Part shown: piece after piece, positions 33,454 to 40,756 of the stretch
How positions within the stretch are numbered: position 1 is the first letter of the stretch
Layout: the number at the start of each line of letters is the position of its first letter
Assembly (NCBI GenBank): GCA_964426655.1
Contig: CAYRQT010000007.1
Location: 7,985-71,984 of the forward strand
Direction: 5' to 3'
Length of the DNA stretch: 64,000 nt
DNA from: RGIG8306 sp964426655
GTDB lineage: Bacteria; Bacillota; Clostridia; Lachnospirales; Lachnospiraceae
Made by a program: the position numbers and the translations under genes
The notes under the pieces: model-generated
Told to the model about the DNA's origin: nothing
Database searches by the model: none
What the model saw: only the letters and a program-made list of their open reading frames with translations

Positions 33454-34689
33454 TCAATCCTCCGCCTTAATCTGATGATAGCCCTTTTTTCCTTTTCGGA
33501 TTAGGATGGCCCCCTTGTCATCTAAATCATTTAATGTGTAGATTCGATCAAAAGCCGTTACCTTCTCTTCATTGACGGTAACACCGCCTTGCTGGATCAG
33601 TCTTCTTCCTTCTGAACGGGTGGGAACCAGACGGGCATCCGTTAAAAGGGTAATCAGATCGATGCCCTCCGCCAGTTTCTGGGCAGGATAGGTGGTGGTG
33701 GGGATGTCTTCGCTTTTTCCGCCATCTGTAAACAGTGCCCTGGCTGCGGCCAGGGCTTTATCTGCTTCTGTTACCCCATGGACGATTTTGGTTATTTCAT
33801 AGGCGAGAACTTCTTTCGCTTCATTAATACCTGCTCCCGGCAGGCTCCCAAGGCGACGTACCTCTTCCATGGGAAGGAAGGTCAGCAAGCCCAGGCACTC
33901 CTCGACTTTCACATCTTCAATGTTTCGCCAGTATTGGAAGAACTCATAAGGAGAAGTTTTTTCAGGGTTTAGCCAGACAGCGCCCTTCATGGTTTTTCCC
34001 ATCTTGATGCCTTCACTGGTGGTCAGCAGTTTAAAGGTAAGGCCATAAGCTGCCTTCCCCTCCTTGCGGCGAATCAGTTCCACACCGCCAAGGATGTTGG
34101 ACCACTGGTCATTTCCGCCCAGCTGCATCACACAGTTATGCATTTTATATAGTTTCCAGAAATCATAGGACTGCATCAGCATGTAGTTGAATTCAAAAAA
34201 GGTAAGCCCCTTTTCCATTCTCTGTTTATAACATTCTGCTGTAAGCATGCGATTTACACTGAAATGTACTCCGATTTCCCTTAAAAAATCCACATAATTC
34301 AAATCAAGAAGCCAGTCGGCGTTGTTTTCTACAATGGCCTTTCCATCGGAAAAATCCAGATACTTACTTAACTGCTCATAAAAACAACGGGCATTGTGAG
34401 CAATGGTATCTTTTGTCATGATTTTTCGCATATCACTTTTGCCGGTAGGATCCCCAACCATGGTGGTGCCGCCTCCTAGCAGAGCAATGGGAACATGACC
34501 TGCCCGTTGCATATGCATCATGGCCATGACAGTCAGAAAATGTCCGGCTGTCAGACTGTCGGCGGTAGCATCAAAGCCAATATAAAAAGTGACTTTTTCT
34601 TCGCCCAGTAATTTCCGAACCTCTTCCTCATTTGTGCACTGTTCAATAAAGCCACGTTCTTTTAATATGTCATATACATTCACAGACAT
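33454..34689 (-). CDS. tyrS: Tyrosyl-tRNA synthetase
   Basis: A 411-residue class I TyrRS. The HIGH-equivalent is TAGH in FDATADSLTAGHFL, the KMSKS-equivalent is KMGKT in EGIKMGKTMKG, and YMLMQSYDF and QLGGNDQWSNI form the tyrosine pocket. A C-terminal S4 RNA-binding domain covers about 345-405. The start is ATG 34689 (MSVNVYDILKE) with AGGAGG seven bases upstream; a longer in-frame extension begins in the spacer and has no family match. It is four bases from alaS. Confidence 0.97.
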   Translation of the reverse strand: MSVNVYDILKERGFIEQCTNEEEVRKLLGEEKVTFYIGFDATADSLTAGHFLTVMAMMHMQRAGHVPIALLGGGTTMVGDPTGKSDMRKIMTKDTIAHNARCFYEQLSKYLDFSDGKAIVENNADWLLDLNYVDFLREIGVHFSVNRMLTAECYKQRMEKGLTFFEFNYMLMQSYDFWKLYKMHNCVMQLGGNDQWSNILGGVELIRRKEGKAAYGLTFKLLTTSEGIKMGKTMKGAVWLNPEKTSPYEFFQYWRNIEDVKVEECLGLLTFLPMEEVRRLGSLPGAGINEAKEVLAYEITKIVHGVTEADKALAAARALFTDGGKSEDIPTTTYPAQKLAEGIDLITLLTDARLVPTRSEGRRLIQQGGVTVNEEKVTAFDRIYTLNDLDDKGAILIRKGKKGYHQIKAED

Positions 34690-34773
34690 TTTGCTTCCTC
34701 CTTGCCTAATGCGCACATTCTGTGCATACATGCTTTTCATGGTATCATAAGCCCCCTTAATTTTCAAGGGGTT

Positions 34774-35250
34774 TTATACCAGACCCTGGTCGATGGCAAG
34801 GGATTTTCCGTCAGCCGCCTGCGTCGCCAGCTGATCACATCTTTCATTTTCCGGATGGCCGGCATGGCCCTTGACCCAAATAAAAGAGATTTCATGTGGA
34901 CGGGCAGCCTCCAGCAGTCGTTTCCATAAATCTACATTTTTCACAGGGTCGTTTTTCCCCCGTTTCCATCCCTTTTTGATCCAACCATCAATCCAGTTCT
35001 GATTAAAGGCATCTGTCAGATATTTGGAATCAGAGTATAGATTTACACGGCAGGGTTTGGTTAGGGCTTCCAGGCCAACAATGGCGGCCATGAGTTCCAT
35101 ACGGTTATTGGTTGTGCGCACATATCCCTGGGAAAATTCCCGGGTGTGCAGTGTCCCATTTTTGTCGGTATAATGAAGGATGGTACCATAGCCACCGGGC
35201 CCATTAGGATTCCCTCGGGCTGCACCATCTGTAAAGATACTGACTTCCAT
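34774..35250 (-). CDS. rnhA: Ribonuclease HI
   Basis: A 158-residue RNase HI that cuts the RNA strand of RNA:DNA hybrids. The four catalytic acids are in FTDGAARGNPNGPGG (Asp8), NRMELMAAI (Glu), LYSDSKYLTDA (Asp) and ENERCDQLA (Asp). The basic handle WIKKGWKRGKNDPVKN is present, as in E. coli. GAGGAGG stands before the ATG. It is 15 bases after the MutS-like gene and probably read from the mgsA promoter. Confidence 0.97.
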   Translation of the reverse strand: MEVSIFTDGAARGNPNGPGGYGTILHYTDKNGTLHTREFSQGYVRTTNNRMELMAAIVGLEALTKPCRVNLYSDSKYLTDAFNQNWIDGWIKKGWKRGKNDPVKNVDLWKRLLEAARPHEISFIWVKGHAGHPENERCDQLATQAADGKSLAIDQGLV

Positions 35251-35265
35251 TATATCCTCCTCGTA

Positions 35266-36951
35266 TTATGTAAGGGTCCAGCATCCTGTTTCCATAAAAC
35301 GGGATGCGGTTTCTTCTGCGGACTGAATGACCTTGTCCGGATACCCCATTACGCCAAGCAGTTTTATTGCATTTCGGGTTGTGGATCTTCCCGGTTGCAA
35401 AATATAGTTGAACAGGATGTCGCGATTGGCCACCTCTTCCTGAAAATGGTAATTCCTGTATGCCTGTTCCAACATATGTGTCAGTTCAATGTCATGGGTG
35501 GCTGCAAAACAAAGCAGATTCCTGGAAGCCATTTCTGCAAGAATCTGAGCAGATGCAGCAATTCGTTCAACAGTATTTGTGCCCCTAAGGACCTCATCCA
35601 CAAAGCAGAGAATGGGCGAAGCATCGGAAATCTGATCCAGAATTCGTTTCAGAGACTTGATTTCCACAATGTAGTAACTTTCTTTTCCAATTAAATTGTC
35701 TTTCAGTGCCATGGAAGAAAAAAGCCGAAAAAAACAGCCACTATAGCTGGAGGCTGTACAGGTATGAATGGTTTGGGCCATTAAGCTGTTTATAGCCGTC
35801 ATTTTCAGGAAAGTGGATTTCCCTGAGGCGTTGGATCCGGTTATAAGAATACCAGAAGTGGCTTGAATGCTGTTTGCTACAGGATTTTCCATAAGGGGGT
35901 GGTATCCATCCTCCAGGCACAGGTGCAATGGTTCTTTTGTTAACGCAGGGATGGCGTAAAAAGGAAGGCTGCGGCGATAAGAAGCAATGGCAATGGCACA
36001 TTCCCACTCCCCCAGTACTTCCAGAAGCACTTCAACTTCCTGAATGTGATTCTGCACCAGCCCAAGGGCTCCACGAAAGGCAATCAGGTCCATGTGAGTG
36101 ATGATTTTCAAGTATTCCAGCAACACATCTCCAAGACTCCCTCCAAAAGTGCTTGTGGCCCCCATATACCGGACACGAGACTTCATTCTTCTTAAAGAGG
36201 AAAGGGCATTTTTCAGTTTCATGGCATCTTCTATGAGGGGGGCTTCCCTGTAATGTTCCAAAGATTCAGCCGCCATTGTCAGACGTGCAATATAACCTAC
36301 ACAAATGAAATAATTCTCTACTTCAGCCTTATATTTATAATAGAGGGATACATCCCAAATAAGGGCAGCAATCAGTGCCAGGATACCAATGGAGGGGGAT
36401 ATAAAAAGCAGGGCCAGCGCAGCCACAAGAACCCCCAGGGAAAGATAATGCACCATATTGCCCGGAACTTTTAACTGCACCAGGGTTTCAAGATAATCCG
36501 AAAGAGAGACTTTTTTTGTGTGCCCTAATTGGGCAAAAGTTTCCTGACAATGAAGGCGGACCTCCTGATTAGCATCAAAGAAAGAAATTAACGCTTCCCT
36601 TTTTTCCAACGGTTCAGGCATCTGTACAGGCGTTCTCAACATGTAGTACAGGTACTCTTCTCCTGCAGAACTTAATGTGCTGTTCATTTGTATGAAGCAA
36701 CGATCCATGTCCAGATCATTCCAGGTAATATCATCCACATGAAATGTTTCGCCTTCCCCGGCCAGACGCATGTAATAATGAGAAATGGCGTCCAGCGACT
36801 CATGTGTGTATTCTCTGTTTGGAATTTCTCCAAACTGTTTCAAAAGAGTGGCCCGCAGGTTTGCCCTGCGGGTCTTTTGCAAATGCTTAAAATAAAGGGC
36901 CAGTGCCAGAATCAGGGTCAGGCCTGCTCCGATATAGAATATCCAGTCCAT
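35266..36951 (-). CDS. Membrane-anchored MutS-family ATPase
   Basis: A 561-residue protein whose C-terminal 200 residues are a MutS domain V ATPase: Walker A GSNASGKST (372-380), Walker B CFVDEVLRGTN (449-459) and AATHDIELTH. It lacks the mismatch-binding domains of MutS1 and instead has a hydrophobic N-terminal helix (about 3-21) and a hairpin of two membrane helices (about 167-185 and 188-208) before the core lever region. Such proteins are common in Clostridia and usually labelled MutS-like, but they are unlikely to do mismatch repair; MutS1 is at 15008..17674. The start is ATG 36951 with AAAGGA, one base after the upstream stop. Confidence 0.85.
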   Translation of the reverse strand: MDWIFYIGAGLTLILALALYFKHLQKTRRANLRATLLKQFGEIPNREYTHESLDAISHYYMRLAGEGETFHVDDITWNDLDMDRCFIQMNSTLSSAGEEYLYYMLRTPVQMPEPLEKREALISFFDANQEVRLHCQETFAQLGHTKKVSLSDYLETLVQLKVPGNMVHYLSLGVLVAALALLFISPSIGILALIAALIWDVSLYYKYKAEVENYFICVGYIARLTMAAESLEHYREAPLIEDAMKLKNALSSLRRMKSRVRYMGATSTFGGSLGDVLLEYLKIITHMDLIAFRGALGLVQNHIQEVEVLLEVLGEWECAIAIASYRRSLPFYAIPALTKEPLHLCLEDGYHPLMENPVANSIQATSGILITGSNASGKSTFLKMTAINSLMAQTIHTCTASSYSGCFFRLFSSMALKDNLIGKESYYIVEIKSLKRILDQISDASPILCFVDEVLRGTNTVERIAASAQILAEMASRNLLCFAATHDIELTHMLEQAYRNYHFQEEVANRDILFNYILQPGRSTTRNAIKLLGVMGYPDKVIQSAEETASRFMETGCWTLT

Positions 36952-36952
36952 A

Positions 36953-38260
36953 TTATGTCCTTTCAAAAATCCGGCGGGTTACGGCAGTCACTTCACTGTA
37001 AATCTCCTCCGGAGATTGAGCTGTATAAAACTGGCCATTCTCATACAGGACCTTACCTGCCACCATGGTCATGGCAATGTTTTCCTTGCTTCCACTATAG
37101 ACCAGGTTGGCCAGAATTTTGTGTTCCGGCTGCATATTGGGCCTTTTTAAATTCACAAGGATTAGATCTGCCTGCTTGCCTGGAGCAAGAATATCACAAT
37201 CCTTCAGCCCCATGGCATGAGCACCACCCGCAGTGGCCATGTAAAGTACTTCTTCTGCAGGCATGGCAGCAGCATCCATCGTTCGCAATTTCTGAAGGCC
37301 GGCGGTCAGAAACATTTCCCGGAACATATCCAGGCAGTTGTTGCTGGCCGGGCCATCTGTGCCGATGGCCAGAGGAATATCTTCTTCCAGAAAACGGGTC
37401 AGAGGGGCAATGCCACTGGCCAGTTTTACATTGGAGGAAGGATTGGTGACAATATAAAGGCCTCTTTTTTTACAAATGGAAAAGTCCCCATCCTCAAGCC
37501 ATATGCCATGAAATCCCCCGCCACCATAATCAAAAAGGCCAAGATCGTCCATAAGCTGAAATGGCGTTTTCCCATAACGAGATTTACATCCCTCCACTTC
37601 TGCAGATGTCTCAGCTATATGGGTATACATCGGTGCCCGGTATTTTCTGCAAAGTGCGGAAAGTCTTTCCAGCTTGTCATAAGAAGTTGTATATTCAGCA
37701 TGAAATCCCATTTGGTAGGATATCAGGGGGTGAAACCGGTTCAATGTTAGGTACTCTTCCTCCGTACGTGCAAGAATCTGCTCACAGGTGCCGGAGTAAT
37801 CATTGACAGAGCCGCAGTAAACCGTCCGAAACCCCATTTCAGCTGAAGATTTTGCACAGGCCGCCATATAAAAGTACATATCAAAATTAGCAGTGATACC
37901 GCTGGTCAGATATTCCAGAATGGCCAGCTTGTTCAGGGTGTACACATCCTCTGGCGTAAGCCTGGCTTCATAAGGAAATACCTGTTTTGTCAGCCATTCC
38001 TCCAGAGGAAGGTCATCTGCCCTGGAGCGCAAAAACGTCATGGCAGAATGGGTGTGTGCATTTTTAAATCCAGGCATCAGCAGATTATTTTGACAATCCA
38101 CTTCTCTGGTAAAAATAGGTCGCTGATGTTCAATAGTCTCTTTGGCGCTACAGGAATCTCCTACAAAGGAAATGCTTTCCCCATCTGTCCAAAGCTCCCC
38201 TTCCATAATAGTAAGGGGGTGTTCCATAGTGCAGATTCGGGCATGATGGAATCGAATCAA
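36953..38260 (-). CDS. Amidohydrolase, MTA/SAH deaminase-like
   Basis: A 435-residue TRZ/ATZ-SsnA-type amidohydrolase. The metal ligands are visible as H69-T-H71 in KNAHTHSAMTF, HIAETSAEVEG, GGGFHGIW and the Asp in AIGTDGPASNN. Members deaminate 5'-methylthioadenosine, S-adenosylhomocysteine, guanine or related compounds. The four-base overlap with punA favours a purine nucleoside substrate: the deaminase would make an inosine-type nucleoside that purine nucleoside phosphorylase can cleave. The exact substrate cannot be read from the sequence. Confidence 0.85.
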   Translation of the reverse strand: MIRFHHARICTMEHPLTIMEGELWTDGESISFVGDSCSAKETIEHQRPIFTREVDCQNNLLMPGFKNAHTHSAMTFLRSRADDLPLEEWLTKQVFPYEARLTPEDVYTLNKLAILEYLTSGITANFDMYFYMAACAKSSAEMGFRTVYCGSVNDYSGTCEQILARTEEEYLTLNRFHPLISYQMGFHAEYTTSYDKLERLSALCRKYRAPMYTHIAETSAEVEGCKSRYGKTPFQLMDDLGLFDYGGGGFHGIWLEDGDFSICKKRGLYIVTNPSSNVKLASGIAPLTRFLEEDIPLAIGTDGPASNNCLDMFREMFLTAGLQKLRTMDAAAMPAEEVLYMATAGGAHAMGLKDCDILAPGKQADLILVNLKRPNMQPEHKILANLVYSGSKENIAMTMVAGKVLYENGQFYTAQSPEEIYSEVTAVTRRIFERT

Positions 38261-39096
38261 CAGGGAACCTCCTCTCCCATAATGGTTACGGCCCGATTGA
38301 TCAGTTTAATAAATCCGGCAGCACCCTTTTGTGCATTGGAATTGACTTCTTCATGGGAAAGGGGCTGGTCAGTCATGCCGGCAGCCATATTGGAAATAAA
38401 AGAGATTCCGCAGACATTCATGCCAATATGCCGGGCAGCGATGGCTTCACAGGCCGTACTCATGCCCACTGCGTCTGCTCCCATCATACGACAAAGGCGA
38501 ATTTCAGCTGGAGACTCAAACTGAGGGCCGGTCAATTGACAATACACCCCTTTGTCCAGGAAAATATCTTCCTGCCGGGCGGCCATCTGCAGAATCTTTT
38601 GCAACCGGAGATCATAGATGTGGGACATATCCGGAAAGCGAAGGCCGAAGGCATCTATATTTTCTCCAAGCAACGGGGATGGAACGAACAGGCCGATCTG
38701 ATCTGTAATCATCATAAAATCCCCTGGACGGAAACGTGTTTGCAGGCCACCGGCGGCATTGGTCAGAAATAGAATCTTTGCGCCCATCAGCGACATAAGA
38801 CGGGTGGGGAGGACCACATCCGACATGGCATATCCCTCATAATAGTGGACTCTTCCCTGCATACAAACTACAGGGATGCCGGAAATCTGCCCAAAAACAA
38901 ACTGCCCTTTATGCCCGTCCACTGTAGAAACCGGAAACCCGGGAATATCTTTATAGGGAATGGTGGAAACCACATCCATACGATCTGCAAAGTCCCCCCA
39001 ACCAGAGCCAAGAACAACTGCAATTCTGGGCGTAAAGGGTAGGCGGGGTTTCACATAGGCAAAACATGCCATGCATTTTTCATAAACGCTGTTCAT
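38257..39096 (-). CDS. punA: Purine-nucleoside phosphorylase (trimeric type)
   Basis: A 279-residue class I (trimeric) PNP, which splits inosine and guanosine with phosphate into base and ribose 1-phosphate. Phosphate-site residues lie in VLGSGWGDFA and GRVHYYEGY; the base pocket includes ISNMAAGM with Asn and LTGPQFESPAEIR. ATG 39096 has AAAAGGAG at proper spacing; the upstream in-frame TTG is not used here. It is coupled to the amidohydrolase and follows mgsA by 32 bases. Confidence 0.95.
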   Translation of the reverse strand: MNSVYEKCMACFAYVKPRLPFTPRIAVVLGSGWGDFADRMDVVSTIPYKDIPGFPVSTVDGHKGQFVFGQISGIPVVCMQGRVHYYEGYAMSDVVLPTRLMSLMGAKILFLTNAAGGLQTRFRPGDFMMITDQIGLFVPSPLLGENIDAFGLRFPDMSHIYDLRLQKILQMAARQEDIFLDKGVYCQLTGPQFESPAEIRLCRMMGADAVGMSTACEAIAARHIGMNVCGISFISNMAAGMTDQPLSHEEVNSNAQKGAAGFIKLINRAVTIMGEEVPC

Positions 39097-39128
39097 GGGA
39101 AAACTCCTTTTCAATACAACAGGAAGGG

Positions 39129-39599
39129 CTACAAGGAACTGGCTCTGTCGGCCACATTTTTATTGAAATTAATGACATCATGCTGGTAGGTCCGGCTCAT
39201 ATGGGGAGAGGTCAGCATAAAGTCGGCAGTGGCCTTATTGTTGGCAATAGGAATATCATAGACCTGGGCGATGCGTAATAAAGCCTTCACATCCGGATCA
39301 TGAGGCTGGGCCGTCAGGGGATCCGAAAAAAAGATGACCATGTCAATCTGCCCTTCTACTATTTTGGCTCCAATCTGCTGATCACCACCCAGGGGGCCAC
39401 TGTTATATCCCTTAACCTGAAGCCCCGTTTTTTCAGTAATCATACGGGCAGTGGTCCCTGTACCGCATAGACGATGTTTTTCCAAGATAGACAAATGTTC
39501 CCGGCACCATTCAATCAGGGTGTGCTTCATGTTGTCATGTGCAATCAGTGCAATGCTCTTTTGTTCAGGAATTTCGAAGGTCACATAATCTGCATTCAT
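39129..39599 (-). CDS. mgsA: Methylglyoxal synthase (canonical)
   Basis: A 156-residue MgsA with all expected active-site residues: AHD (His21, Asp22), GTGTTARMI, GGDQQ with catalytic Asp73, and PHDPDVKALLR with His100 and Asp103. It converts dihydroxyacetone phosphate to methylglyoxal and releases phosphate, a relief valve when glycolytic phosphate is low. glpK, about 1 kb upstream on the same strand, feeds the same triose pool. It has a strong promoter (39633..39661) with a palindrome over the -35. This copy contrasts with the altered one at 3304..3702. Confidence 0.97.
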   Translation of the reverse strand: MNADYVTFEIPEQKSIALIAHDNMKHTLIEWCREHLSILEKHRLCGTGTTARMITEKTGLQVKGYNSGPLGGDQQIGAKIVEGQIDMVIFFSDPLTAQPHDPDVKALLRIAQVYDIPIANNKATADFMLTSPHMSRTYQHDVINFNKNVADRASSL

Positions 39600-39632
39600 T
39601 CTGTTTACCAGCCTTTAGTTTTCTTAGTTTTT

Positions 39633-39661
39633 ATTATAGTATCCGTGGGAAGCACCGTCAA
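39633..39661 (-). promoter_or_regulatory. Strong sigma-A-type promoter for mgsA
   Basis: On the minus strand TTGACG (39656..39661), a 17-base spacer and a consensus TATAAT (39633..39638). Transcription would start near 39626, 27 bases before the ATG, and could continue through punA, the amidohydrolase, the MutS-like gene, rnhA, tyrS and alaS. Confidence 0.85.
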
Positions 39662-39683
39662 TGGCAATATATTGGATTGACGG
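39655..39683. promoter_or_regulatory. Palindrome over the mgsA -35 region, possible operator
   Basis: Outer arms CCGTCAAT (39655..39662) and ATTGACGG (39676..39683) are perfectly complementary and enclose a second palindrome CAATATATTG (39665..39674). The left arm contains the -35 hexamer, a typical place for a repressor or activator site. Confidence 0.55.
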
Positions 39684-39687
39684 ACAA

Positions 39688-39713
39688 GGGGCCGTCCCCT
39701 AAAGGGGCGGCCC
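39688..39713 (-). terminator. GC-rich hairpin after the small kinase gene
   Basis: Six bases past the stop of the kinase gene the minus strand forms GGGCCGCCCC-TTTA-GGGGACGGCCC, about 10 pairs with one mismatch. It is very stable, but no T run follows, so termination is plausible rather than certain. Confidence 0.5.
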
Positions 39714-39718
39714 ATATA

Positions 39719-40285
39719 TCAGGTTTCTTCCAGAACCTGTATAATGCGGGACATGGATGACTCATACTCTTCCTCATCTGAATTGTAAAATAAAAGCAGG
39801 TCCTCAATGTCCGGGGGAGTAAAATCCAGCTTTTCCATGTAAGCATCCCAATGGGCAAGCTTCCAGGTGTCTCTGTCAGAGTTACGGCTGATCATTCTTT
39901 GATGAACAATTTCCGGGCGGGTCACCACCCAAATTACTTCCAAAATGGCATCATAGCTTTTCAGCTTATCCCGAAGAGCCTGAATGTAGGCCCTGTCTCG
40001 AATTTCTCTGGTGAAAGGGGCATTGATCAGCACAATGTCATCATATTGGATAGCTTCAAAGGCCAGATTCAGCACACACTCATACTCTTTATCTCGGATA
40101 TAGGTTTCAAAAAAGGGAGAGCTGCGGTCGTAGGGCTGATTTGCTACCACAAAAATTTGCCTGGACAGGGTTATCAGCGTGTCTTTGTCCAGGTATACCA
40201 CATGGGCCAGGCGTTTGGCCAGCTGTTTGGAAATGTAAGTCTTCCCGCATGCGGGAGGACTGGTGACAAGAATTAAACGTTTCAA
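39719..40285 (-). CDS. Small P-loop NTPase, kinase-like
   Basis: A 188-residue protein with an N-terminal phosphate-binding loop SPPACGKTYIS (it lacks the first Gly of a standard Walker A), an LDKDT strand (Asp30-region) that in zeta-toxin and AAA_33-type kinases positions the substrate, VVTRPEIVHQRMISRN resembling the LID arginines, and an acidic C-terminus. It resembles nucleotide or small-molecule kinases such as the AAA_33/zeta-toxin fold, but I cannot name the substrate. No antitoxin-like partner is adjacent. It sits 18 bases after ridA and before a hairpin. Confidence 0.7.
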   Translation of the reverse strand: MKRLILVTSPPACGKTYISKQLAKRLAHVVYLDKDTLITLSRQIFVVANQPYDRSSPFFETYIRDKEYECVLNLAFEAIQYDDIVLINAPFTREIRDRAYIQALRDKLKSYDAILEVIWVVTRPEIVHQRMISRNSDRDTWKLAHWDAYMEKLDFTPPDIEDLLLFYNSDEEEYESSMSRIIQVLEET

Positions 40286-40303
40286 AGCTTTTTCCTTTCC
40301 TGT

Positions 40304-40687
40304 TTATTCTTGCGCAAGTTCTGCAATGATTTCTATTTCACATAGAACATTTTTAGGTAGCGTTTTTACCGCCACACAGGATCTGGCAGGACGGGATACA
40401 AAATATTGGGCATAGACTTCATTAAATGCAGCAAAGTCTGCCATGTCTGCCAGGAAACAGGTGGTCTTGACCACATTATCATAAGATAGTCCGGCTGAAG
40501 CCAGTATGGCACCCACGTTTTTACAGGATTGATGGGTCTGTACGGCGATGTCCCCTTCAACAAGACTGCCATCCTGAGGATTGATGGGAATCTGACCGGA
40601 GGCAAATAAAAGATTGCCTGTAATTACGCCTTGAGAGTAAGGGCCTATGGCAGCGGGAGCCTGACTGGTAGAAATTATTTTACTCAT
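40304..40687 (-). CDS. ridA: RidA family reactive imine deaminase
   Basis: A 127-residue YjgF/RidA protein that hydrolyses 2-aminoacrylate and related enamine/imine intermediates made by PLP enzymes. Conserved parts are IGPYSQGV, ASGQIPINPQDG, the catalytic Arg in SRPARSCVAVKTLPKN and the C-terminal CEIEIIAE. The start is ATG 40687 (MSKIISTSQAP), with AAAGGA and its own strong promoter at 40728..40756. The upstream in-frame extension lies in the promoter region and is not coding. Confidence 0.96.
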   Translation of the reverse strand: MSKIISTSQAPAAIGPYSQGVITGNLLFASGQIPINPQDGSLVEGDIAVQTHQSCKNVGAILASAGLSYDNVVKTTCFLADMADFAAFNEVYAQYFVSRPARSCVAVKTLPKNVLCEIEIIAELAQE

Positions 40688-40727
40688 ATGATTTTCCTTT
40701 CCTAAATGCATTCGCTTTATGCTCTGT

Positions 40728-40756
40728 ATTATAGCACTATGAAAATACGGCGTCAA
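40728..40756 (-). promoter_or_regulatory. Strong promoter for ridA
   Basis: On the minus strand TTGACG (40751..40756), 17 bases, then an extended -10 TGCTATAAT (TATAAT at 40728..40733). The -35 includes the TGA stop codon of glpK. Confidence 0.85.

Noticed and set aside
33454..34767. T-box or other riboswitch before tyrS or alaS
   Set aside because: Only 84 bases separate rnhA from the tyrS start, and no specifier loop or T-box core sequence is visible.
34752..34771. Hairpin CCCCTT/AAGGGG between rnhA and tyrS as a terminator
   Set aside because: The T run follows on the plus strand, where there is no gene; on the minus strand no T tract follows, and tyrS seems to be read from upstream.
36688..37449. 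A 253-codon plus-strand open frame across the MutS-like gene and the amidohydrolase
   Set aside because: It runs antisense over the boundary of two well-supported genes and encodes no recognisable protein.
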